Origin: Bathynomus jamesi
Taxonomy: Eukaryota; Arthropoda; Malacostraca; Isopoda; Cirolanidae
Assembly: GCA_023014485.1 (NCBI GenBank)
Contig: JAJOZX010001076.1
Coordinates: forward strand, 124,001 to 188,000
Length of the DNA: 64,000 bases
Direction of reading: 5' to 3'
Part shown: positions 43,355 through 53,145 of the stretch, one piece after another
Position numbering within the stretch: position 1 is the stretch's first letter
Layout of the letters: each line of letters begins with the position of its first letter
Made by a program: the position numbers and the translations under genes
The notes under the pieces: model-generated
Database searches by the model: none
Told to the model about the DNA's origin: nothing
Seen by the model: only the letters and a program-made list of their open reading frames with translations

Positions 43355-43788
43355 GGATCAATCCCAGAATAGGCACCTGAAATAATTTTTAGGTGCTTAA
43401 TCTGGGATTGAGGAGAAAAAAATATAAACAGTTTTTAGAGATATAATTTCATTGTTTTTATCAATATTTGAAAAAATCAACTCTAACCTAATCTTTTGCT
43501 ATATCTTCTGCTTTTTTGGTTAGTTTTGCTATTTTTACCAGTTTGATTTTTACCTGATTTTCACATTTATAATATCTAAAATTTTTCTTTATTCATTAAA
43601 CCACTTTAAACCTTTTATAACTTTGCCTTTATTACATTTGTAATAAACTTTGTATAAACAATAAATTTTGTAATCATCAGGTTTTTTTTATTTAATTCCT
43701 TGCAAGGTGCCTATTCTGGGATTGAGGTTGAACGCAGGTGCTTCATCTGGGATTGAGGTACATCAGGTGCCTATTCTGGGATTGACCC
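43355..43788. mobile_element. MITE with 8-bp TSD AAATTTTC and iterated end motif
   Basis: AAATTTTC at 43347-43354 and 43789-43796. Ends GG(A/G)TCAATCCCAGAATAGG, complement at right. The motif TCTGGGATTGAGG recurs: once more at the left and twice more at the right, with CCTATT alternating with CTTAAT/CTTCAT. hAT-like by TSD length. Confidence 0.88.
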
Positions 43789-43824
43789 AAATTTTCTTAT
43801 AGCAATATCAAAAACTTAAAAATA

Positions 43825-44574
43825 AGCACACCGGACAAAAAATTAGTCACCCCTACTAGCACCGATAGTAGGAAGTTCAAGGTCACACAGAGGGCGCTGA
43901 TGTAGCATTGGTAAGTGACAAGTAGCGGTGACGTAGCACACAGGATCAGATCTGTTTCGTGAGGTGGTGAAGAACAAAGTGTGTGTTGGATATAGTCTGC
44001 AAAATGGGTCGTGAGGCAGACGTTACTCAGTGGCAAAAAGGAGCCATCGTGTTTGGCAGAGCCCACGGACACAAAATGTCCAATGAGGTTCTCCAGCGAC
44101 CAATTTCCGAACGGACATTGCGACGAGAACTGCATGCGATGGACATCTGGAGCAGGGTACCACGGAAGAGGCCGCTGTTAACAGCAAGTCACAACTTGGC
44201 ACGTTATAAATGGGCTCAGAGGCACAAAAACTGGACTGCGGCAGATTGGAAACGTGTAATTTGGTCCGATGAGTCCCGTTTTTGTTTGTTCTCCAATGAT
44301 GGGAGGCGACGAGTACATCGCAGGTCCAATGAAGCCTTTAATCCTGAATGCGTCGAAGGTGTTGTTCAGGCTGGAGGTGGTTCCGTGATATTCTGGGGAT
44401 GTTTTTCGTACCACGAAATGGGCCCTCTCGTTCCAGTGACGATGAATTTGAACCAGCAGGCGTACCTCCGCATCCTAAACTCGCAGGATTCGTGCGGTTA
44501 TCAAGGCCAGAGGCGCCGTCACACGTTATTAGGTACATTCTGAGAGGGGTGACTAATTTTTTGTCCGGTGTGCT
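43825..44574 (+). mobile_element. Tc1-like transposon, internally deleted
   Basis: TA at 43823-43824 and 44575-44576. Inverted ends AGCACACCGGACAAAAAATT (complement at right), continuing AGTCACCCCT. 750 bp, about half the usual Tc1 size. Inserted in the 3' part of the unnamed transposon. Confidence 0.95.
43983..44543 (+). pseudogene. Tc1-like transposase, truncated
   Basis: Best start is ATG at 44004 (MGREADVTQWQKG). Part of the helix-turn-helix is missing: AHGHKMSNEV jumps to LQRPISERTLRREL. Then LARYKWAQRHKNW, RVIWSDESRFCLFSNDGRR (first catalytic Asp), GGGSVIFWGCFSY and MGPLVPV. The segment with the second Asp and the final Asp/Glu is deleted. Inactive. Confidence 0.9.
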
Positions 44575-45047
44575 TATCAAAACCAGTGTATCTATATAAC
44601 TATACGTGCTAGAAAATAAATAAAACCAGATTCGGAATCAGCGCGAAAAATGCATTAAGAAAAGTGTGATCATGTTTGTGATGAGAAAAAAAAGTTTCAT
44701 TTTGTTGGCCAGTGTAATTTTTTTTTTTTTCTACATTTTTTCATGCTTTGTGTAGTATTGTCAATAGTTGTGGAATTATGAAAAAACACCAGTTTTAAGG
44801 CGGCACGTCTTTTTTCTGAACAGGACGTCCTATCCGCGGATAGGATAAGTCAACGGATAGGACGCAAAAAGTATATTTGCTGTGGTTAGTTATATGGCTA
44901 AATTATTGGCAGAAATAGATTCAGCATACACGATTTAACTTGAATTCATATTTTAGTAAAGGATATCTATTGCAGATAAATTAGAATTTGTCCTGTTTGT
45001 ATGTATGCGGGCCAGAGTAACCATTATTACGAAGATATAGTAACCGT

Positions 45048-45135
45048 TATTACATTATCATTTGTATAATTTAGGTCTCGGGGGTACGGGGGCCGAGCCC
45101 CCGTAAAGATCACGCATCACAAGTTGATAGCCTTA
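45048..45135 (-). repeat. Module M, copy 2
   Basis: ATTATCATTTGTATAATTTA, GGTCTCGGGGGTACGGGGG, CCGAGCCCCCGTAAAGATCA, CGCATCACAAGTTGAT: the complement of the 40108-40205 module. Confidence 0.85.
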
Positions 45136-45509
45136 CCGATGCGTGGTAAATAATTAGGTAATTGTATACAATATCCCCCTCACCTCAGTTTCTAATAAAA
45201 ATTATTGCAATGCGTAGAAAATAATAAATAAAACCTTTCCTTTAAGTAAAATTTTTTTCGGTCGATCATATTTATGGGGATATTATTTAATTAACGATAT
45301 CCATTTGACATGACGTTTTTCTGATTGGGCTATTTTTTCGCTACTCTGCGACTTAATTAGTTGGTTGGTTTCTGTTCTGGCTATTTTTTTTTTTCTAATT
45401 GGATTCAGTTTGGGTAATACCTCAGTTTGGTCGTGTTTGTGATAGAATTATGACGTGCTGTTCGTGTGGTTTCGACTTTGAGAACTTGATTCGTCATGTG
45501 CCCTAGATG

Positions 45510-45738
45510 AAGACTAAAAAAGTGCATAACTTTACATGTTATTACATTATCATTTGTATAATTTAGGTCTCGGGGGTACGGGGGCGGAGCCCCCGTAAAG
45601 GTCACGCATCACAAATTGATCGGTATAGGGTTCACTTTGTGATGCGTGATCTTTACGGGGGCGGAGCCCAGTACCCCCGAGACCTAAATTATACAAATGA
45701 TAATGTAATAACATGTAAAGTTATGCACTTTTTTAGTA
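45510..45738. repeat. Palindrome made of two opposed module M copies
   Basis: ACTAAAAAAGTGCATAACTT at the left is mirrored by AAGTTATGCACTTTTTTAGT at the right; the two arms of about 110 bp each contain module M and meet around 45632. One arm lacks a few bases (GGAGCCCAGTACCCCCG). Confidence 0.93.
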
Positions 45739-45749
45739 AAAAATACATT

Positions 45750-46052
45750 TTTCTAGGTTAGGTTAGATTAGATTAGGTTAGTTTCCGAAAATAAATAAAG
45801 GGTAATTGTATACATCCCCCTCACCTCAATTTTACGAAATTTACTTCACAATCGATGTAAAACCTTTATTTATAGCAAGTAATTATTTATTTTCGGAAAC
45901 CAACCTAACCTAACCTAACCAACCTAACCCTACGATATACCCTAATGGGGTACGTTAAATAAAGTAATTACATGCTATAAATAAAGGTTTTACATTGATT
46001 GTGAAGTCAATTTCATAAAATTGAGGTGAGGGGGATGTTGTATACAATTACC
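45750..46052. repeat. Fold-back element flanked by TTAGG-like tracts
   Basis: GGTAATTGTATACA...TCCCCCTCACCTCAATTTTA at 45800-45835 is mirrored by TAAAATTGAGGTGAGGGGGA...TGTATACAATTACC near 46017-46052. A CCTTTATTTATAGCA / TGCTATAAATAAAGG pair lies inside. Tracts TAGGTTAGGTTAGATTAGAT (45754) and AACCTAACCTAACCTAACCA (45902) face each other. Confidence 0.8.
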
Positions 46053-46069
46053 AATAATTATACGCCTCA

Positions 46070-46294
46070 TTGCATCCATCAGTAGCGACTTCATGCATTA
46101 TTTCAACACTCGAATCAATCATTCCCTTGCTTGAGAAAAACTTGCATACTCACATGAAGTCATCACACACAATGAATCTAGATACACCACTCACACGATG
46201 GACAAACAACAACTGTGAATCGCTCAACCAAGTCTTCAAACAATCCATTGACGTAGGCCTAGGCCGTATAGGAGCATCGCTAGCTGCCAAATGA
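46070..46294 (+). pseudogene. MULE transposase remnant
   Basis: About 70 residues with LTRWTNNNCESLNQVFKQSID, which resembles the TNNxxES-N-x-x-K block near the C-terminus of MULE transposases. Nothing of the catalytic core is left. It sits next to the right TIR, consistent with an internally deleted MULE. Confidence 0.6.
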
Positions 46295-46631
46295 CATCAA
46301 CATACGAACAGGACGAATGCTAATTTATTTGCAATAGATATCCTTTACTAAAATATGAATTTTAAGTTAAATCGTGTATGCTGAATCTATTTCTGCCAAT
46401 AATTTAGCCATATAACCACAGCAAATATACTTTTTGCGTCCTATCCGTTAACTTGTCCTATCCGCGGATAGGACGTCCTGTTCAGAAAAAAGACGCGCCC
46501 GTTTTAGGGTGTTTTGGATAGACAAGTATCACTGCACAAAGCACGAAAAAGTAGCAGAAAAACCCAAGAATTATCACCAAATAATGCAGAAAAAAACAAT
46601 AATTATTACCAATTAAATAACTAAGGTTAAT

Positions 46632-46797
46632 TGAATGCCCGGTTAGGTCAACTGTACGCCCTTGACGATTGGTTAGGTTAAGTCGCGATATTTTCGTTAA
46701 AACTAACGAAAATATCATGACAACCTAACCAATCGTCAAGGGCGTACAGTTGACCTAACTGGGCATACAGTTGACCTAACTGGGCATTCAATTGACC
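46632..46797. repeat. Fold-back repeat related to 61605-61805
   Basis: TTGAATGCCC..GGTTAGGTCAACTGTACGCC..CTTGACGATTGGTTAGG is mirrored around 46700 (TTAAAACTAACG). The right arm repeats ACAGTTGACCTAACTGGGCA twice. Shares CTGTACGCCCTTGACGATTG and GATATTTTCGTTAG with the MITE at 61605. Confidence 0.85.
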
Positions 46798-47538
46798 GGG
46801 GGGGCAATTCACAAGTAGATAGATCACAGCACTGCATTATCACATGCTCTCACTACAACAATAATTTTAAAAAAATAACGATGAACTTCGATATAATTAG
46901 GACTAAGTTTCACACACCATGTTGGAATTTAGACTGGGATAAAGCCAGGTTTAAATTTGATTGGCTGGATGACGTCACGAGAGCGCGTGTCGCTTGGTGA
47001 TTGGTTGACGTCCGCCATGTTGATCATGGCGGCGATAGCGGCAAATTCAAATTTTTTCTAACATAATTTCCTTAACCTTCACCACAAAATAAAAGTCGAA
47101 AAGGGTAGTGTATGTTTATAAAGCCGTGACGACCCTTAGCTGTATAATAGCCGATAGTTTAAATCGTCATTTTTCGTGATGGTTTCGGATAATTGTTACT
47201 TTGGTTGCGACACTACAATTTATCGCATAAAAATTGCATACATAATTAACCTTGCCTTCATCATCAAACAACAACAACAAGAAAAAATATTCTACAATAA
47301 ATAGATATTAGAAAATGAAGTTATACAGGAAATACTCATATTTTATATATCAAATGAAGGATGATAAATTGATAAATTTATACGAGTCTATGAAAGAATA
47401 AGTAGATAAAAAAATTCATAAAAGAATAAAGCATAAATATCAGTTAATCAGTATAAACATTGTATAAAAAATGCATTAGAATTTGTGGGAAACAATAGGT
47501 AACAATCTGAAAATCTTGCACACACACACATATTTCAG
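46798..47538. other. AT-rich stretch, nothing recognised
   Basis: No gene, RNA or element could be supported here. Confidence 0.4.

Positions 47539-47584
<46 letters not shown>
47539..47584. repeat. (AT)n microsatellite
   Basis: About 23 AT units next to the Penelope end. Confidence 0.97.
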
Positions 47585-47588
<4 letters not shown>

Positions 47589-47673
47589 ATTATTTCACGA
47601 AAGTAACACGTGAAAAATATTTATGATGAATAAAACCACGAAGGAAAGGAAACACAAAAAGGTGCTCAAGCGC

Positions 47674-47695
47674 TTTCGTCTAATGACATCCTCAG
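47674..47695 (-). ncRNA. Hammerhead-like core in Penelope terminal region
   Basis: Minus strand CTGAGGATGTCATTAGACGA then AA: CUGANGA, a GUC/GAC stem with AUUA loop, then GAAA. Extra U after the first box; flanking stems and cleavage site not established. Penelope ends are known to carry hammerhead motifs. Confidence 0.5.
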
Positions 47696-47774
47696 GAACA
47701 CTGAAGTACAAAAAAGGTTACGGCCTATATATAGGTTACAGAAAGAAAAAAAAAATAAATAAACATATACACAC

Positions 47775-47808
47775 AAACATATATATATATATATACACAT
47801 ACATATCT

Positions 47809-47857
<49 letters not shown>

Positions 47858-47892
47858 CATATCCACACACACACACACACACACATATATAC

Positions 47893-47932
<40 letters not shown>
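47775..47932. repeat. Mixed AT/CA microsatellite
   Basis: Alternating ATAT and ACAC blocks within the Penelope 3' region. Peptides readable from it are artefacts. Confidence 0.95.
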
Positions 47933-47936
<4 letters not shown>

Positions 47937-48159
47937 GCAATAAACAGAAATAAAAATAAAATTAAAAATTAAAGGATTAACAAAGAGGCATACAGATTTG
48001 TAAGGAAAAATATCGATTTTTAGCACAAGATCAAATGAATTATAAAATACAAATTTATACTGGAAATCTGCCCGGGTTTTAACACTGCCTTTTATAGTCA
48101 AGTTTCGATATATATAAAAATAAAATGAAGATTAAAAGTTAATAAAGTAGCATACAAGT

Positions 48160-48822
48160 TTACCAAAGATTTAGCGTCCTACCCTTTTTATCTAAATCTG
48201 TTTTGAAGGAATTCAAAACAACAGGATCGAGTTGAAAAAGACCTTTGCTTATATTGAAGTTATTTGAAAGTTGGATAATGGCAGACTCAAGAATATTTCT
48301 ATTAACAATGTTGCTAGAGTGAAATAAAACTAAAGCATTATTCCAATCAATACAGTGGGATAACTCTGACAAATGGACAAAAAGAGCACTGGACAACTGT
48401 CCTGTTCTAACGGAATATTGATGCTGTTTTATACGTGTGTGCAAATCCTTTCCCGTCTGACCTATGTAAAAGGAATCATATTGTTTACACCCAATTTTAT
48501 AGATAATGCCTGAATTATTGGTAGAGTTATTTTTTACTATGATATTTTTCACAATATTGTTATATGAAAATACTACATTAATATCCAAAAGTTTAAGTAC
48601 ATTAGCAATGCCTAAAAAGCCCGGGAAAAATGGAAGTACTAAAATATTTTTTGACAAAGTACGAGTGTTATTATTGACACGATAGAAAGTTCGTTTTGCC
48701 TTGTTGAGACAAGATTCCATAAACGCAGATGGATAACACAGATCACTTCCAATACCGTTGATTTTTTCCAATTCGGCATCGATGTATTCCGGACTGGCGA
48801 TCCTAAGGGCGCGGAGAAACAT
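48160..48822 (-). pseudogene. Penelope-like protein, C-terminal GIY-YIG endonuclease
   Basis: 220 residues. The first part (FLRALRIASPEY, LCYPSAFMESCLNKAKRTFY) is the linker after RT. LPFFPGFLG follows, and the endonuclease shows GIIYKIGCKQYDSFYIGQTG with the conserved Tyr pair, RIKQHQYSV (Arg, His) and LESAIIQLSNNFN (metal-binding Glu). In Penelope elements this domain cuts the target site. RT is absent by 5' truncation near 48850, so the copy cannot transpose by itself. Confidence 0.9.
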
Positions 48823-49002
48823 TGATGAAAAAATGGCCTTCTTAGTGGCAAAGTGTTAAAACCCGGGCAGATTTCCAGTATAAATTTGTATTTTTATAAT
48901 TCATTTGATCTTGTGCTAAAAATCGATATTTTTCCTTACAAATCTGTATGCCTCTTTGTTAATCCTTTAATTTTTAATTTTTATTTTTACTTCTCTGTTT
49001 AT

Positions 49003-49043
<41 letters not shown>

Positions 49044-49046
<3 letters not shown>

Positions 49047-50280
49047 TGATGTAGCGGATGTCATTTTTTTCACATCCGCGGATGCGGATGATGATGTTTG
49101 ATTTCAACATCCGCGGATGCGGATGTCTACATTTTCGTTATTTTTTAGGATATATTCAAGATTTCTTGTGTTTAACGTATATAATAAGTTATTATATAGA
49201 GAGAGCTGTAGCTATAATGTAGTATAATTGATTAATTGTACAATAATTGCTGTACTTTTCTCTGAACATATAAAATAATAGCAAGCATCTAACTAATATA
49301 GAAATCAATTAGTGAATTCGTCTGCAAATAAATTCGTTATATTTTGTTGAGTTTCAGCCACAATTAGAAACCATAATTGTGTTACCCGACCTCTTTCCCC
49401 AACCTCCACCCTTATAGAAAGAGATCTTTAATTAGCTTGATAACTATTTATATTAAGTTTAAAGTTTTATTAGGCATATTTATAAATGAGTAATTAAAAT
49501 AAAGTAAACTAAGATGTTCATCGTTTAATATTCAAACTTAATTATAGGAAGGTTATGCTTAAGGAACATTAATTTTTCTGCCTTTTTGCTGCCAGTCTGT
49601 TTCTCTTTTCATCATATATTAATCCAGCACTGCTAAATAATCTCTCGCTTGGTACGTTTGTTGGAGGACAGGCTAAATGTTTCCTTGCAAGTTTACTCAA
49701 GTATGGATAGATATTCTGCGTATTTTTCCACCAACTAATAGGATTGTCACATGCAGCCAGGCGTTTTTCTTGGTGATAGCTCTCGATCATTTTTACTACA
49801 TCTTTTGACATCGCGTAGGTCTCGTCATTGCTGCTTGACTCAAGAAACTGAGAGACAGATTCTGTGATAGATTTGCTTGTTGAAGGTGTTGGTTCTGTCA
49901 CTGAAACTTTTATTCTTTTGGTGGGTGGCGAAGCGACAGATTCAAGAGATTGAAGCTCTTCAACTGCTTTGCCAAGTGATGATTTAACTCGTTCTAATGT
50001 ACTAGGTGAAAATAACTTAGCTTTGTAACGTGGATCTAAGTAGGTTGCAAGAGAGTAACTTCATACAAGAACAGCCTCTCGTCTTGTCGCTTGCATCACT
50101 TTTGCGCACAATGAACTAGTTCTATTAATATAGTAGAATTTGATAATTTCCGCTTATTAATGACGTTTTATCTCAACGGTCCACATCCGCACGACATCCG
50201 CAGTCCAAAGTGCGGACGCGGACGCGAGAAAATGTGCGGATGTTCCGCGGCTGCGGATGCGGATGTGACCTACATCACTA
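49044..50280. mobile_element. hAT element in an AT microsatellite
   Basis: Ends TAGTGATGTAGCGGATGTCA and (complement) TAGTGATGTAGGTCACATCC. The subterminal zones are packed with ATCCGC/GCGGAT motifs. Flanks are AT repeat, so an 8-bp duplication cannot be told apart. Contains a transposase C-terminus. Confidence 0.85.
49569..49901 (-). pseudogene. hAT transposase dimerisation domain
   Basis: 110 residues: Ser/Thr-rich start, then NPISWWKNTQNIYPYLSKLA, PTNVPSERLFSSAGLIYDEK and NRLAAKRQKN. This is the conserved C-terminal dimerisation region of hAT transposases, with the catalytic Glu normally in SERLFS. The rest of the gene is missing; weaker traces continue upstream to about 50060. Confidence 0.88.
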
Positions 50281-50320
50281 ATATATATATATAATATGTG
50301 TGTGTGTGTAGATATGTATG

Positions 50321-50364
<44 letters not shown>

Positions 50365-50448
50365 TGTGTGCATGTATGTATTTATTATTTTTTTTTTTCT
50401 TTCTGTAACCTATATATAGGCCGTAACCTTTTTTGTACTTCAGTGTTC

Positions 50449-50470
50449 CTGAGGATGTCATTAGACGAAA
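50449..50470 (+). ncRNA. Hammerhead-like core in second Penelope end
   Basis: Same motif as at 47674-47695 in plus orientation: CTGAGGA, GTC-ATTA-GAC, GAAA, followed by GCGCTTGAGC. Confidence 0.5.
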
Positions 50471-50520
50471 GCGCTTGAGCACCTTTTTGTGTTTCCTTTC
50501 CTTCGTGGTTTTATTCATCA

Positions 50521-50562
50521 TATATATATATATAATATATTATATTATATATATATATATAT
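50521..50562. repeat. AT-rich microsatellite
   Basis: Alternating AT with a TATTATATTATAT break between the Penelope end and the IS630-like element. Confidence 0.9.
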
Positions 50563-50699
50563 GGTGGGAATTTTTTTTTAAGGAATTTATACATACAACT
50601 ATTTAATTAACAACATTATGCAAATAAATGTTCAAATGATGAAATAAATCAAACAAAAAACCTATAAGAATTTTATTCATTCAAATATTTTGCTAAAAT

Positions 50700-50898
50700 T
50701 GTAATTTAATTTTCAAAGAGTTCTCCATCCGCTGTGATACATTTGTGGATTCTTCCTGTGAAACTCTTCATTGTTTTTCTGAACATATCGAGTGGGATCG
50801 TTTTCATTTATTCATTCGACCAAGGGCATTCACATTTAGATAGCTGAAACCAGGACTGTAGAGTTTGTCACGCAAATAAGCCCGAAGCCTGAAATCAC
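50700..50898 (-). pseudogene. IS630-like transposase, C-terminus
   Basis: Reads CDFRLRAYLRDKLYSPGFSY and LNVNALGRMNK before a stop, then RVSQEESTNVSQRMENS in the other frame. Joins the upstream part when the element D copy and one ATGGGGTT are removed. Confidence 0.75.
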
Positions 50899-51005
50899 AT
50901 GGGGTTGTTGTTGTTGTTTAGCCGATCAGCTCACCCTTATCGAGCAAGCCGGCGGCACGCGGGTAACCGATCGCCCTCTCCGGAGTGGACCAGAGGTTCA
51001 TCGCA

Positions 51006-51706
51006 CTAGTGATGTTGTGTTGTGTTGTGTTGTGTTCTCTGTTGTGCTAGAGTGGTACAGTCTGTCATAATGTGTTCAATTGTTTGTGGTGTGTCCTGGC
51101 ACAGTTGGCAGGTGTCGTCTGTGGAGTTGTCTAGTCTGTGTTTATATGTCTGTAAGTTGGGGTGATGTCCACATCGGAATCGTGCTAAGTTAACTCGATC
51201 CGATCTGATCAGGTTGATCTCTGACCTGTTAATGGGTGGCGGCTTCGCACCTAGGACCGCATTCGGACGAGTCATGTCAGTGTTTGTGGGTTAGGTGTGT
51301 GTGTATATGTTTTCTGTACTGTGTGATGTCTGTGGGGCGTGGTATGGAATGGAGTATTTAGTTATAATGTCTCTCTGGTGTTACCTTAATGGTGCGAAGT
51401 GTCGGTGCTTGATTGTACATGTAGTGGCAAGGATGTTGTGGGTTAGTTGTCGCTGCTGCCATGAATTGTGTTCCCCTCATGTCTAAATGTTCCCTCACTT
51501 TCAGTATTTTTGTTTCTGTGTGCAGGTGTTCTATTGGTGTTGTTTGAGTGCGTCCTGTAATGATACGAAGTGCGTTGTTTTGTATTGTCTGTAAGGTGTT
51601 TATGTGTGTGTTTGAGATAATGGGTGCCAGCATGGGCTAGCATAGTCCATAACTGAGCGAATATATTGTCTGTATGTGAGTGATGTTGTTTCCTGCTGGT
51701 GTCCAA
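51006..51706 (-). pseudogene. Element D copy 2, C-terminal region
   Basis: Pieces in three frames: YTDNIFAQLWTMLAHAG and ITGRTQTTPIEHLHTETKIL, then TRPNAVLGAKPPP, ARFRCGHHPNLQTYKHRLDN and DDTCQLCQDTPQTIEHIMTD. The Cys/His block near the end is a probable zinc-binding tail. Broken by frameshifts. Confidence 0.85.
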
Positions 51707-51871
51707 AGTTTGTGCCTGTTAGTACCCTAAGCGTGTTAAGTCTTGACGTACATTTGTTTTGAATGTCCTGAATGTGGTTTGCAAAAGATAATGATGTGTT
51801 CTATGTGACCCCAAGTATTTTGGTCCTGTGAGTGTGTGGAATGTTGGTGTCGTTTAGTGTAAGCTGTGGAG

Positions 51872-52366
51872 TTATCTGTGTTCTTTTGTGTTGCTTGTAA
51901 GCAAGGTGATGGTTGATTTTGTGGGCGCTACTTTGAGTCTATTGTGTGTGAGCCAGTCTTGTATACTGTTTATGTATGTTTGTAGGTTATTTCTAGCGGT
52001 GTCGATGTTGTTGTGGGTGGATGTTAGAGTGATGTCATCTGCATATGATGATAAGGTAAGCTTGTTATCTATGGGTGTTAGAATGTCATGCATGTATAAG
52101 TTGAAGTGTGTTGGTGAGAGAACAGAGCCTTGAGGGACCTCGTTCGGAAAAAGCTTGTTTCTGGATGACTTGCCATTAAATGTGACATGTGAGTATCTCC
52201 CTGAAAGATAGTTGCTCAGCCACCTTTTGGTGTTGTTATTGTGCACGTTTGTGTTGAGTATTATGTTTATGAGAGGGAAGCGTGGGATAGCATCAAATGC
52301 TTTACTAATGTCTATTGTTGCCAATAGTGTACGTTGAGCTGGTCGTCTGGAGTTGATGCCATCCAT
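51872..52366 (-). pseudogene. Element D copy 2, reverse transcriptase core
   Basis: 164 open residues: TLLATIDISKAFDAIPRFPL (Asp), WLSNYLSGRYSHVTFNGKSS, NEVPQGSVLSPTHFNLYMHD, LSSYADDITLTSTHNN (YADD) and RLKVAPTKSTITLLTSN. This is the intact version of the part where BEL-2 split copy 1. RT motifs are complete here; flanking parts are frameshifted. Confidence 0.9.
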
Positions 52367-53145
52367 GATGTGCTGCGTGAGGTTAGTGAGTAATGTCGTG
52401 GTTGAGTGGTGAGGTCTGAATCCATGTTGAGTAGGCGATAGTAGTATGTGTGGGTTGTTGATTTGTAAGATTAGTCTTTGTTACTTTGGAAGGTGTGCAT
52501 AGTAAAGTAATGGGTCTATAGGAAACTGGTTCTGTTGGATTTTTGTTTGGTTTGAGTAGTGTAATAATTTTATCTTGTTTCCATATGTCAGAAATAATAC
52601 AGTGTTGGTATGAATATGTGCTGATATTTGTGAGAGCTAGTATTTCCCTGTGGGCCCAAGTGTTTAAGGTGTATGTTAGATATGTTGTCTGGTCCAGTAG
52701 CCTTCAAATTCTTAATGTTTTTGATGATCTTGGTGGTCTTGTCTGCATTGAAGGGTGTAATGGTCGTGTCGAGTCTGTAGGTTTTTTTGTGTCTGGCTGT
52801 TTGTCTGTCTGCGTGTTTGTGGTTGTTGTTTCTGTTTAAGTGACTTATCTTTGCGTAGTGATTAACTAGAATGTTAGCTTGTTGTGTATATGTTGGGATA
52901 TTATTCTGGCTGCAACAGATAGCCGCGTGTGAGGTGTGAATGCTGCTGTTAGAGTGGGTAATGCTGTTTATAGTCTTGTATAGCCTGGATGTATCTGTGG
53001 AGTAGTTTAGCGTTGTTATGAATTCCCTAAATGTTTCTTGTTTGTTTTTCTTTAAGTTTGTTGTTTATTTCTGTGTTGAGCTGTTTTATGGCTTCTGTGT
53101 GTGGTGTTTGTGTTATTTTGAGGTTACGTTGCCTTATGAGGTGGG

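Larger units (their letters stand above)
41157..44714 (+). mobile_element. DNA transposon of unrecognised superfamily
   Basis: Imperfect inverted ends of about 140 bp: left ACTGGTCAACAAA...CATTTTTCACGCCGATTCC...TCTAGCACGTATAGTT (41157-41272), right complement CACTGGCCAACAAA...CATTTTTCGCGCTGATTCCG...TCTAGCACGTATAGTT (44714-44600). Between them is one long gene (41566-43250), then a MITE and a Tc1 remnant inserted later. The target duplication is not evident. Confidence 0.72.
44801..46500 (+). mobile_element. MULE-like element with about 190-bp TIRs
   Basis: Left CGGCACGTCTTTTTTCTGAA and right complement GGGCGCGTCTTTTTTCTGAA, both continuing through GGACGTCCTATCCGCGGATA to about 44990 and 46310. 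Flanks GTTTTAAGG (44792-44800) and GTTTTAGGG (46501-46509) look like a 9-bp duplication with one change, as MULEs make. A MULE-type protein remnant lies near the right arm. The interior is filled with fold-back modules. Confidence 0.75.
47620..48850 (-). mobile_element. Penelope-like element, 5'-truncated copy
   Basis: Minus strand: end of the ORF with a GIY-YIG endonuclease (48822-48160), a 3' region (48085-47935), an AT/CA microsatellite (47930-47775), then a block with a hammerhead-like core (47695-47674) ending CTTCGTGGTTTTATTCATC at 47622. RT is lost. It abuts an inverted 3' copy at 48847, a layout often seen in Penelope insertions. Confidence 0.88.
48847..50520 (+). mobile_element. Inverted Penelope 3' copy, split by a hAT element
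   Basis: Plus-strand match to the 3' region of the minus copy: AAACCCGGGCAGATTTCCAG onward to 49000, an AT repeat, hAT at 49044-50280, more AT/GT repeat, then TCTGTAACCTATATATAGGC to GGTTTTATTCATC at 50520. No coding part. Confidence 0.87.

Noticed and set aside
47623..47931. 102-residue frame of Ile/Tyr/His/Thr repeats and its antisense
   Set aside because: Translation of an AT/CA microsatellite.
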